This document shows positions 32,218-39,981 of a stretch of 50,876 nt of DNA, piece after piece. Numbering within the stretch: the first letter of the stretch is position 1; every line of letters starts with the position of its first letter. The stretch lies in contig NZ_JAEUMO010000230.1 in NCBI RefSeq assembly GCF_016793285.1, positions 1-50,876 on the forward strand. Reading direction: 5' to 3'. The notes under the pieces were generated by a model. That model ran no database searches, was not told the DNA's origin, and saw only the letters and a list, made by a program, of their open reading frames with translations. The translations under genes were made by a program, and so were the position numbers. Source of the stretch: Phenylobacterium sp. Lineage in GTDB: Bacteria; Pseudomonadota; Alphaproteobacteria; Caulobacterales; Caulobacteraceae.

Positions 32218-33546
32218 TCAGCCCAGGCCCACGGCGAAGCTGCGCTCGAACGCGTCGAGGACGGCGGGCACGTCGTCCATCGACAGGCACAGCGGCGGAA
32301 CCATGCGCAGCACGCTGCGGTGCGGACCGGACTTCGAGACGACGATGCCCTGCCGGCGCGTCTCCTCGAAGACCGCCGCGGTCTCCTCGGTGGCGGGGGC
32401 CTTGGTCTTGCGGTCCTTCACCAGTTCGACCGCCATCATCAGGCCGAGGCCGCGCACGTCGCCGATGATCGGGTGGCGCTTCTGCAGCTCCACGAGGCCG
32501 GCCTTCAGCGTTGCGCCCACCGCCTTGGCGTTGGCCTGCAGGCGCTCTTCGCGGATCACCTGCAGCACGGCGCGGCCGGCGGCGCAGGCCACCGGATTGG
32601 CGCCGTAGGTGTGGAACAGGAACTTGTCGGCCATGCACTCGGCGATGCGGCGGTGCGTCACCACCGCGCCCAGCGGGATGCCGTTGCCGATACCCTTGGC
32701 CATGACCACGATGTCGGGGACGATCCCGCTGGCCTCGAAGGCCCAGTAGCTGTCGCCGGTCCGCGCGAAACCCGACTGCACCTCGTCGACGATCATCAGG
32801 CCGCCGGCCGCCCTCACCCGCTCCGCGGCGCCGGCGATATAGGCCGGGGGCATCTCGACGATGCCGCCGTAGCCCTGCACGGTCTCCAGGATCATGCCGG
32901 CGATGCGGCCCGAGGTGGAGGTCTCGATCGCGCGCTCCACCTCGTCGAGGTAGGGCTGGATGTCCTGGCCGAAGAGGCCGCGGTAGGCGTTGGGCTCGGG
33001 CAGGAAGGCCACGCCGCCCAACTGCGGCACGTTGTGGCGGAAGCCGGCGATGCCGGTCAGCGCCTGCGCCCCGAACGTGGCGCCGTGATAGCTGGTGCGC
33101 AGCGACAGCATGTCGATCGAGCCCGTGTAGGCCCGCGCCATCAGGAGCGCGAGGTCGATGGCCTCGGCGCCCGAGTTGGTGAAGTGGACCACCCATTCGT
33201 GGCCCGCCGGCATCGTCGCCGCCAGCTCCTCCGCCAGGTGCGCCGGCGTCGGATGGTAGAACATGGTGGTGCAGTGGGTAAGCAGCGCCGCCTGGTCCTG
33301 CACCGCGGCGACCACCGCCGGATGCGCGTGGCCCACCGAGATGCAGAGGTTCATGCCCAGGAGGTCGATGTATCTCCGGTCGTTCTCGTCCCAGAGATAC
33401 TGCATCTGCCCGCGACGGAAGATCAGCGGGGTCTTGTATGGGACGAACCGCCGCTGCGAAGCCGCGTAGTAGCGGTCACGCCGCGCGACGATCCCTTCGG
33501 TCGACCAGTCCGTGGGCAGCGGGGCGAGGGCTGTTCCGGAGTCCAC
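32218..33546 (-). CDS. Class III PLP-dependent aminotransferase
   Basis: A 442-residue fold-type I transaminase of the AGXT2-like class III group. Visible features: NSGAEAIDLALLMARAYTG (phosphate-binding region), SYHGATFG, VDEVQSGFARTG and VVMAKGIGNGIPLGAVV with Lys284 as the PLP lysine. GTG at 33546 is taken as start because GAAGGAG lies eight bases upstream; a frame reaching 34281 overlaps the decarboxylase and is spurious. The group transfers the amino group from omega-amines or beta-amino acids to pyruvate or glyoxylate. Placed 32 bases after an S1P-lyase-like gene, it could remove the amine from an amino alcohol or amino acid released by the sulfatases. Confidence 0.84.
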   Translation of the reverse strand: MDSGTALAPLPTDWSTEGIVARRDRYYAASQRRFVPYKTPLIFRRGQMQYLWDENDRRYIDLLGMNLCISVGHAHPAVVAAVQDQAALLTHCTTMFYHPTPAHLAEELAATMPAGHEWVVHFTNSGAEAIDLALLMARAYTGSIDMLSLRTSYHGATFGAQALTGIAGFRHNVPQLGGVAFLPEPNAYRGLFGQDIQPYLDEVERAIETSTSGRIAGMILETVQGYGGIVEMPPAYIAGAAERVRAAGGLMIVDEVQSGFARTGDSYWAFEASGIVPDIVVMAKGIGNGIPLGAVVTHRRIAECMADKFLFHTYGANPVACAAGRAVLQVIREERLQANAKAVGATLKAGLVELQKRHPIIGDVRGLGLMMAVELVKDRKTKAPATEETAAVFEETRRQGIVVSKSGPHRSVLRMVPPLCLSMDDVPAVLDAFERSFAVGLG

Positions 33547-33578
33547 GGGATCGTCTCCTTCCGACGTCGGGGGCGTGC

Positions 33579-34838
33579 TCAGTAGGTGGCGGCGAGGTCG
33601 CTCGTGGCCTTGGTCGCGCGGACCTCGCCGATGCTGTCGGTCATGTCGGTCAGCCAGGCCTCGCGCGCGGGGGCGTGCTGCATCGACAGCATGGTGTGCA
33701 TGCCGCGCGGCGCGCTGGTCAGGCCGGGGATCCAGCCCCGGGCCCTCATCCGCTCGGCCACCGCGTAGATGTCGACGACGTTCGATCCGATGTTGAGGAT
33801 CGTCACGTCCGGCTCGGCCCAGAGCTCCAGTTCCGGGATGGCGCGGATGCCGGCGACGTAGGCGTCGGTCATGGCCGAGAGATCGCGGGCCGCCTGCTCG
33901 TAGCCGCTGGTCCCTAGGTGGTTCAGCACCGCCCAGGCCGCCGCGACGGCGCCCGCCGGGCGCGAGCCCGACATGGTGGCGGTGGTGTACATGCCGCTCC
34001 CCCACGTGCCGAGGCGGAAGGTCGACCGCTCCAGATCCGCGCCGTCGCGGAAGAACACGGTGGACGAGGGCTTCGGCGCGAAGCCGAACTTGTGCAGGTC
34101 CGCCGACATCGAGCAGACCCCGGGATGACGGAAGTCGAAGGCTGGCGTTCCGCGGCCGATCCGCTCGAAGAACGGCGCCACCCAGCCGCCGACGCAGGCG
34201 TCGACATGCATCCAGATGCCGCGGTCCAGTGCGAACGCCGCGATCTCGCCGATGGGGTCGATCACCCCGTGCGGAAAGCACGGCGCCGAGCCCACGATCA
34301 GGAAGGTGTTCTCGTCGACCAGCCCCTTCAAGTCGTCGACGTTGCAGCGGAGGTCCGGGCGCAGGCCTGCCCGCCGCACTTCCACGTCCATCAGGATCGC
34401 GGCCTTGTCGAACGCGGGATGGCCGGAGACGGGCATCACCATGTTGAGCGGCTGACCCGCCCCGCCCTTGCCAGCGGCGCGGTGGCGGTCGCGGGCCGAC
34501 TTCACGCCCAGCAGGATGCTCTCGGTGCCGCCGGTGGTGAAGACCCCGCGGCCGCCTTCCGGCGCGTGCAGCAGGTCCAGCCCGTAGTCGATGACGTCGC
34601 GCTCCATCTGGGCGATGCCCGGATAGGCCCGCGCGGCGCCCAGCGCATTCTCGGAGAAATGCTCCATGAAGGCGCGCTTGCCGACCTCATAGGCCTCCTC
34701 GTTCGCCATGAAGAAGAAGATCGCGGTGCGGCCGCTCTTCCAGTCGGCGTCTGCGGCGGTGCGCTGGGCCATCTGGGCCTTGAGATCGGCCCAGGCGACG
34801 CCACCCGCCGGGAATGCGGCGCGGGTGTGCTTGCTCAT
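33579..34838 (-). CDS. PLP-dependent decarboxylase / sphingosine-1-phosphate lyase-like enzyme
   Basis: A 419-residue group II PLP enzyme. FTTGGTESILLGVKSARD binds the phosphate, HVDACVGGW has the Asp facing the pyridine nitrogen, and SMSADLHKFGFAPKPSSTV contains Lys250, the PLP lysine; this HKFGFAPK motif is that of sphingosine-1-phosphate lyases (HKYGFAPK). The N-terminal membrane anchor of eukaryotic lyases is absent, as in bacterial forms. So it may cleave a phosphorylated long-chain amino alcohol or decarboxylate an amino acid; the sequence does not decide. It sits 26 bases after the TonB receptor and before the aminotransferase in one operon. Confidence 0.78.
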   Translation of the reverse strand: MSKHTRAAFPAGGVAWADLKAQMAQRTAADADWKSGRTAIFFFMANEEAYEVGKRAFMEHFSENALGAARAYPGIAQMERDVIDYGLDLLHAPEGGRGVFTTGGTESILLGVKSARDRHRAAGKGGAGQPLNMVMPVSGHPAFDKAAILMDVEVRRAGLRPDLRCNVDDLKGLVDENTFLIVGSAPCFPHGVIDPIGEIAAFALDRGIWMHVDACVGGWVAPFFERIGRGTPAFDFRHPGVCSMSADLHKFGFAPKPSSTVFFRDGADLERSTFRLGTWGSGMYTTATMSGSRPAGAVAAAWAVLNHLGTSGYEQAARDLSAMTDAYVAGIRAIPELELWAEPDVTILNIGSNVVDIYAVAERMRARGWIPGLTSAPRGMHTMLSMQHAPAREAWLTDMTDSIGEVRATKATSDLAATY

Positions 34839-34864
34839 CGTTTTCGCTCCCTCGTCCGGGACGG

Positions 34865-37198
34865 TCAGAACTTGGCCTTCAGCTCCACGCCGATCTGGCG
34901 CGGGTCGTTCAGCGTGCAGCGCAGCGCCGTGGCGCCGGTGACGGCGTTGTTGAGGCCGAAGGCGGCGTTGTTGGGCTGGTTGAAGATGCCCGTGCAGAAG
35001 GTCTCGTCAGTCAGGTTCTGACCGAAGACGGCGGCCTCCCAGCGCTGCTCGGGTCCGCGGATCGCGATGCGCGCGCTGAGCTGCTGGTAGCCCTTCTGCA
35101 GCGCATCGGGATTGTTGTCGCCCGACGAGGCGAGGTTGACCTTGCTGGAGAAGGCCAGGTCCGCGCGGGCGAACCAGCTCCAGCCGTTGGAGAGTTCGCC
35201 GGTGTACTGGCCCGACAGCGTGCCCTGCCACTTCGGCGAGTAGGGCAGCCGCTGGCCCGAGAGATCCTGCGCGCCGCCGAGGCCGGGCAGGCCGGGCGCG
35301 CCCCGGAAGTCCAGGTACTCGGAGTCGAGGTAGGTCCCGGCCAGGCCCACCTGCAACGCCGGGAGCGGACGCGTGGTCAGCTCCCATTCGACGCCCTGCT
35401 GGCGGGCCTTGCCGTTGTTTCGCGTGCGGAACTGGAGGCCGTCGAAGCTGCGGAACTGCAGGTCGTTGATGTCGGACCGGAACAGCGTCGCGTTGGCCAC
35501 GAGGCGCCGCTCGAACAGTTCGGACTTCACGCCCAGCTCCCAGTTCTCGACGGTCTCGGCGTTGAAGCTCCGCGCCGCGGCGCCCACCGCCGCGGTCGTG
35601 CCCGGCGCCGAGTCGAAGCCGCCGGACTTGAAGCCGGTGGAGAAGCTCGCAAACACCATCACGTCGTCGTTCGGCTTGTAGTTGCCGGCGATGCGGTAGG
35701 TGACCTTGTCCTCCTTCAGCGCCATGTCGGTCACCTCGGCCGCCTGGGCCGCGGCGGGGTTGCGGGTGATGCCGCGGTACTTGGCGGTCTTGTCGTCCTC
35801 CGAGTAGCGGATGCCGCCGGTGACGGTCAGTTGCTCGGTCGGCTTGAAGTTGGCCTGGGCGTAGGCCGCGACCGACTCCGTGTCCTGCGTGAAGACGTAG
35901 TACGAGGCGCCGACTTTCGTGTTCGCCCGGCATTGCGTCAGGCGCGCGGCGGTCGAGGTGTTGCGGATGAACACCTCGCAGTACTCGTTGGTCAGGTCGA
36001 TGTTCTGACCGATGTCGTAGGCTTCCTCGTAGTAGAAGAGGCCCGCGACGAAATTCAGCCGGCCGTTCAGCAGCGTGTCGGGCGACAGCAACTGCAGCTC
36101 CTCGGAGTGGTTCTGGCTGTCGGCGAAGGTGGTGCGCCGCTGCAGCTCCAGCGGGATGTTCCCGTTCGAGGCCTGGTACTGGATGTTCTTCCAGTCACGG
36201 TAGCCGCTGATCAGCTTGAGCTGGTAGCCGCCGGCCATGTCCCACGTCAGGTCGCTGGCCACGCCCGTCTGGTAGTCCTTCAGGTCGCCTTCGGTCGACT
36301 GGCGCACATGGCGCGAATAGGTGTCCGAGGTGTAGGGCAAGAGGCCGGTCAGGGGGCCGGCGCCGTCCGGATCCAGGCGCGTCTGCCAGGCGGCCAGCGT
36401 GGTCGGCGTCACGGTGCTCGAGACGACGGTGATGGTGTTGTAGCCGTCGCCGCTCAGGTTCTGATAGTCGCCGCGCAGGGTCCAGGTGACGTCCGGCGTG
36501 ATGTCCCACTGGATGGCCGCGCGCGCCGAGAAGCCGTCGTTGCGGCCCATGCGCTTGCCGGTCAGGTCGTTGCGGCCGTAGCCGTCGCCCTCGTAGCCCA
36601 GGATCGAGACGCGGGTCTTCAGCGTGTCCGTGATCGGCAGGTCGCCCATGACCGAGAGGCGCTTCACGCCGTATTGGCCGTAGGTCGCCGAAACCTCGCC
36701 GCCCAGTTCGTCGCCCGGAGCGGTCGTGCGGATCTGGACCGCGCCCATCGAGGCGTTGCGGCCGAACAGGGTGCCCTGCGGCCCGCGCAGCACCTCCACG
36801 GAGCTGATGTCGTTGAGGCCCGCCAGCAGCGAGCCGATGCGCGGCACATAGACGCCGTCCACGAAGGTCGCGACCGAGGGCTCCACCGCCGTGTTCCCGC
36901 TGGTGCCGATGCCGCGCATCATGATCCGCGTGTTGCTGGTGTTCGACGAGGTGGCGAGGTAGAGGCTGGGCGTGATCCGGCGCAGGTCGCGGATGTCCTG
37001 GACCCCCGCGGCCTCCAGCGTCTCGCCGCTGAACGCCGCCACCGAGATCGGGACGTCCTGGAGCTTCTCCGCCCGCTTCTGGGCGGTGACGACCACCTCC
37101 TCGACGCCGACGCCTGCGTCCGCGGTCTGGGCCTGCGCCGCCAGCGGCGCACCGAGCGCCGCGATGGCCACTGAAAGAAAGAGCGTGCCACGCGCCAT
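34865..37198 (-). CDS. TonB-dependent receptor
   Basis: A 777-residue outer-membrane receptor: signal peptide (RGTLFLSVAIAALGAPLAAQA), TonB-box region EEVVVTAQKR, plug (LQDVPISVAAFSGE, RIMMRGIGTSG, VEVLRGPQGTLFGRNASMG) and barrel ending in a terminal Phe (IGVELKAKF). This receptor type is abundant in sphingomonads and Caulobacterales and is often linked to uptake of lipids, steroids or aromatic compounds. ATG at 37198 follows AGGGGG; the frame up to 37261 lacks a ribosome site. First gene of the minus-strand operon running to 27343, with tetR divergent. It should bring the operon's substrate across the outer membrane. Confidence 0.88.
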   Translation of the reverse strand: MARGTLFLSVAIAALGAPLAAQAQTADAGVGVEEVVVTAQKRAEKLQDVPISVAAFSGETLEAAGVQDIRDLRRITPSLYLATSSNTSNTRIMMRGIGTSGNTAVEPSVATFVDGVYVPRIGSLLAGLNDISSVEVLRGPQGTLFGRNASMGAVQIRTTAPGDELGGEVSATYGQYGVKRLSVMGDLPITDTLKTRVSILGYEGDGYGRNDLTGKRMGRNDGFSARAAIQWDITPDVTWTLRGDYQNLSGDGYNTITVVSSTVTPTTLAAWQTRLDPDGAGPLTGLLPYTSDTYSRHVRQSTEGDLKDYQTGVASDLTWDMAGGYQLKLISGYRDWKNIQYQASNGNIPLELQRRTTFADSQNHSEELQLLSPDTLLNGRLNFVAGLFYYEEAYDIGQNIDLTNEYCEVFIRNTSTAARLTQCRANTKVGASYYVFTQDTESVAAYAQANFKPTEQLTVTGGIRYSEDDKTAKYRGITRNPAAAQAAEVTDMALKEDKVTYRIAGNYKPNDDVMVFASFSTGFKSGGFDSAPGTTAAVGAAARSFNAETVENWELGVKSELFERRLVANATLFRSDINDLQFRSFDGLQFRTRNNGKARQQGVEWELTTRPLPALQVGLAGTYLDSEYLDFRGAPGLPGLGGAQDLSGQRLPYSPKWQGTLSGQYTGELSNGWSWFARADLAFSSKVNLASSGDNNPDALQKGYQQLSARIAIRGPEQRWEAAVFGQNLTDETFCTGIFNQPNNAAFGLNNAVTGATALRCTLNDPRQIGVELKAKF

Positions 37199-37257
37199 GA
37201 GCGATTCCCCCTGAAGTGCCGGCCCCCGCTGTCCTCCGCGGTTGTTCCGACCCGGTA

Positions 37258-37286
37258 ACAATGCGCTCGGATTGCCGGCCTGTCAA
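37258..37286 (-). promoter_or_regulatory. Candidate promoter of the receptor operon
   Basis: A perfect TTGACA (37286-37281, minus strand) is followed after 17 bases by CATTGT (37263-37258), a poor -10. The start would lie about 55 bases before the receptor ATG. The TetR-site motif begins eight bases upstream of this -35, a position where a bound protein could block or recruit polymerase. Confidence 0.4.
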
Positions 37287-37293
37287 ATTATGC

Positions 37294-37308
37294 TACGACT
37301 TGGTTTCA
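37294..37308 (+). promoter_or_regulatory. Candidate TetR operator, copy 1
   Basis: TACGACTTGGTTTCA, identical over 15 bases to copy 2 at 38062-38076. It lies between the divergent TonB receptor and tetR genes. The symmetric second half seen in copy 2 is changed here (TTTCACG instead of AGTCTACG). Confidence 0.55.
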
Positions 37309-37368
37309 TTTCACGCCGGCCGACGCGCACGGCTACATCACAACCGGAAAACGAGAGCGGAGAACCAG

Positions 37369-38061
37369 GTGGCGAAATCGACCGCCGTGAGCGCGGCGCG
37401 CCCGAAGACCGGCCGCGGATCGAAACCCCGGGTCAACGTCCCCGAACGGCGCGAGGCGTTCCTGCTCGCCGCCAGCCGGGTGTTCCTGGAACGTGGCGTG
37501 GGCACGGCCACCATGCAGGACGTCGCCGACGCCGCCGGCGTGCCCAAGATCCTGATTTACCGCATCTTCCGCTCGAAGGACGAGTTGCTCGACGCGATCC
37601 GCGACAAGGTGATCGAGAAGATTCACGAGGTCTGGGCCGAACCCGCCCGCACCTACGGCGGCCGCCTGCGCGGCCTCGTGCTGGCGGCCCGCGAGCAGCC
37701 CGAGCCGTTCCTGCTCGTCCTGCGCTACAGCCAGGCCGGCGTCGAAGGCCTGGACTGGCGGCAGAAGGTGGAAGACGCCATCGCCGCCTACACGCGCGTC
37801 CGCTGGTTCGAGCCGGGACCCGACGCTCCGCCCGGCGCCGGCGCCCGCGCCAACTACGCCTCGCGCCTCAACGTCGGCCAGTTCATCGACCTGACCATTC
37901 GCTGGATCGAGGGCGAGGGCGGCCTCGATGACGAGACCCGTTTCCGCTACGTGGCGCGCATCCAGCGCGAGTTCCACCGCGCCTCCCGCGAGGCGTTCCA
38001 GCTCGGCACGGTGAACATCGACTACCACCTCCCCGGCGAGGGGCCGCACGACGACAATTGA
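37369..38061 (+). CDS. TetR family transcriptional regulator
   Basis: A 230-residue regulator. A basic N-terminal tail (AARPKTGRGSKPRVN) precedes the helix-turn-helix (TATMQDVADAAGVPKILIYR, then FRSKDELLDAI, residues about 45-80); the rest is an all-helical ligand domain. I start at GTG 37369, with GGAG eight bases before; the frame open from 37216 crosses the promoter region. It is divergent from the TonB receptor operon and is followed after 63 bases by an APC permease. A 15-base motif repeated on both sides of the gene is its likely binding site. The ligand is unknown, probably the operon's substrate or a product. Confidence 0.82.
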   Translation: MAKSTAVSAARPKTGRGSKPRVNVPERREAFLLAASRVFLERGVGTATMQDVADAAGVPKILIYRIFRSKDELLDAIRDKVIEKIHEVWAEPARTYGGRLRGLVLAAREQPEPFLLVLRYSQAGVEGLDWRQKVEDAIAAYTRVRWFEPGPDAPPGAGARANYASRLNVGQFIDLTIRWIEGEGGLDDETRFRYVARIQREFHRASREAFQLGTVNIDYHLPGEGPHDDN

Positions 38062-38080
38062 TACGACTTGGTTTCAAGTC
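38062..38080 (+). promoter_or_regulatory. Candidate TetR operator, copy 2 (symmetric)
   Basis: Contains GACTTG-GTTT-CAAGTC (38065-38080), six-base arms with a four-base centre, directly after the tetR stop codon and 45 bases before the permease ATG. Its left 15 bases repeat copy 1 exactly. Confidence 0.55.
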
Positions 38081-38124
38081 TACGGTCCCGCCGCGCAAAG
38101 CCGCCGCGGGCGGCCGGGGGAACC

Positions 38125-39435
38125 ATGTTGCAAGCCGCATCGTCACCGCGGGCCATGGGCGTCGCCACGCTCGCGGCCGTCGGCGTGAACAGCATCATCG
38201 GCGCCGGCTTCTATCTTCTGCCCGCCCAGTACTTCGCGACGGCCGGCGCCTGGGCGCCGATCATCCTGCTGGTCGTCGGCGTCCTGATGTTCGCCATCGC
38301 GCTCTGCTTCGCCGAGGTCGGCAGCCGGTTCCGCGAGAACGGCGGCGCCTACCTCTACGTCCGCAGCGCCTTCGGTCCCCTCGCCGGCTTCGAGATCGGC
38401 TGGGTGCTCTACGTCTCGCGGGTCATCTCGACGGCCTCGATGTTCGCCGCGCTGGTCATGCTGCTGGAGGTCACCACCGGACGGTCGCTGGACGTCGTCG
38501 CGACCGCCGCGGTCGTCGTCCCGATGGCCACGGTGATCGCCGCGTTCTCGGTGGTCGGGGGACGCACCAACGCAGGGCTCCTGACCACGCTCGCCATCGT
38601 CAAGGTCGCGCCGGTGGTGCTCCTGATCGTCGTGGCGCTTCCCGCGCTGGACCCCGTGGCCCTCGTGCCGGCCCAGCCGCTCACCTGGCACGCGGTCGCG
38701 GCCGCCGCGGCGATGGGGATGTTCTCCTATGCCGGCTTCGAGAACCTCGCGATCCCGGCCGGCGAGGCGCGCGACCCGCAGCGCGACGTGCCCCGCGCCC
38801 TGGTGACCTCGCTCGCGGCCGGCGTCGTCCTGCTGGTCGGCGCCAACGCGGTCGCGATCGGACTCGTGCCGGACCTCGCGCTCAGCCGCCTCGCCCTCGG
38901 CGACGCCGCGGGCGCGGTGTTCGGGCCGACCGGCTGGTGGGCCATCGCGGCGACCGCCATCCTGGCCGTAGTCGGCAGCAACGCCGGCGCGCTGCTCGCC
39001 AACTCCCGCCTGCTTCAGAGCCTCGCCGACCAGGGCGACATCGGCGCCTGGTTCGGCCGCCGCTCGGCGCGCTACGGCACCCCCGTCGTCGCCATCGCGG
39101 TCAGCACCGTCCTCGTCGTGGCGCTCACGCTCACCGGCACCTTCCAGTCGCTGGTGGTGCTCGCCGTGGGCACGCGGGTCCTGGTCTACCTCAGCGTCGC
39201 GCTGGCCTCGATCCGCCTGCGCCGGGCCGAGCGCACCGGCGCCGCGCCGGCCGCCACCTACCGCATGCCCGCCGCGCCGCTGGTGCTCGCCATCGTCGTG
39301 CTGGGCTGCGCCGGCATCCTGGCGCAGATGACCCTGCCCCAGGCCGTCGCGATCGGCGCAAGCCTTGTCGTCGGGCTGGTGCTCTTCGGCGCCCAGCGCC
39401 TGCCGCGCCGGGCGTCGCAGCCCACGCCGCCCTGA
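38125..39435 (+). CDS. APC family amino acid/amine permease
   Basis: A 436-residue membrane protein with twelve hydrophobic segments. The opening VGVNSIIGAGFYLLPAQYF is the APC helix 1 motif (GxG-type unwound region that binds the amino and carboxyl groups), and MGMFSYAGFENLAIPAGEA matches the helix 6 region of amino acid permeases; the conserved RDPQRDVPRAL loop follows. ATG at 38125 has GGGGGAA upstream; the frame from 38068 crosses the operator. Being downstream of a shared operator and next to PLP enzymes, it probably imports the amino compound that the aminotransferase and lyase use. Confidence 0.84.
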   Translation: MLQAASSPRAMGVATLAAVGVNSIIGAGFYLLPAQYFATAGAWAPIILLVVGVLMFAIALCFAEVGSRFRENGGAYLYVRSAFGPLAGFEIGWVLYVSRVISTASMFAALVMLLEVTTGRSLDVVATAAVVVPMATVIAAFSVVGGRTNAGLLTTLAIVKVAPVVLLIVVALPALDPVALVPAQPLTWHAVAAAAAMGMFSYAGFENLAIPAGEARDPQRDVPRALVTSLAAGVVLLVGANAVAIGLVPDLALSRLALGDAAGAVFGPTGWWAIAATAILAVVGSNAGALLANSRLLQSLADQGDIGAWFGRRSARYGTPVVAIAVSTVLVVALTLTGTFQSLVVLAVGTRVLVYLSVALASIRLRRAERTGAAPAATYRMPAAPLVLAIVVLGCAGILAQMTLPQAVAIGASLVVGLVLFGAQRLPRRASQPTPP

Positions 39436-39438
39436 CGT

Positions 39439-39981
39439 CTACAGCGCCCAGACCCGCCCGATCTCCTTCAGCGGCACGCAGCCCTTGTAGTCGCCGGGCA
39501 CGGGATCGTAGCGCGCCGCCTTGGTCGCGCCGGCCTCGGAGGTGAAGTAGCCGACGGTCGTCAGGTCCTTCAGCACGCCGAAGAAGTGACCGCGCTGGGC
39601 CCTCGCCTCGCCGTCGTAGCGGGCGAGCAGCGCCGCCTGCTGGGCCGGCGCGAGCGCCAGGAACGGCTGGCCGTGCGCCGCCCTGGCGTCGGCGTCGATC
39701 CGGTCGAGCCCGGCCTTCACGGCGTCCCGCTGCGCCGCGCCCGACCATTCGGCGAGGTTGCGGTCGATGAAGGCGGGCACGCCGGCCTCGCGGGCCCCGG
39801 GCGTGTCGCTCGCGGGCATGATCAGCTCGGCCACCACCTCCAGACGCCGCGCCTGGTCGGCGGACAGCGCCTTGGGCGACCAGCCGAGCGCCGGCGTGGC
39901 CTGGGCGGCCGCCGCGGCGGGGATGGCGAGCGCGGTCCAGAGCGCGCCGAAGGTCAGCAGCGTGTCGCGACGGGTCTGCAT
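39439..39981 (-). CDS. Gluconate 2-dehydrogenase subunit 3 family protein
   Basis: A 180-residue protein with a twin-arginine signal (QTRRDTLLTFGALWTALA) and a domain typical of the small subunit of membrane-bound FAD sugar dehydrogenases: VAELIMPASDTPGAREAGVPAFIDRNL, FFGVLKDLTTVGYFTSE and YDPVPGDYKGCVPL. The small subunit carries the Tat signal and takes the GMC catalytic subunit with it to the periplasm. ATG at 39981 overlaps the GMC stop (ATGA), giving fixed stoichiometry. No cytochrome c subunit gene follows, so the electron acceptor must be encoded elsewhere or be a soluble carrier. Confidence 0.85.
   Translation of the reverse strand: MQTRRDTLLTFGALWTALAIPAAAAAQATPALGWSPKALSADQARRLEVVAELIMPASDTPGAREAGVPAFIDRNLAEWSGAAQRDAVKAGLDRIDADARAAHGQPFLALAPAQQAALLARYDGEARAQRGHFFGVLKDLTTVGYFTSEAGATKAARYDPVPGDYKGCVPLKEIGRVWAL

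Noticed and set aside
32218-34281. A 687-residue frame extending the aminotransferase
   Set aside because: The extension lies inside the decarboxylase gene and reads as low-complexity shadow; GTG 33546 with a strong ribosome site is the start.
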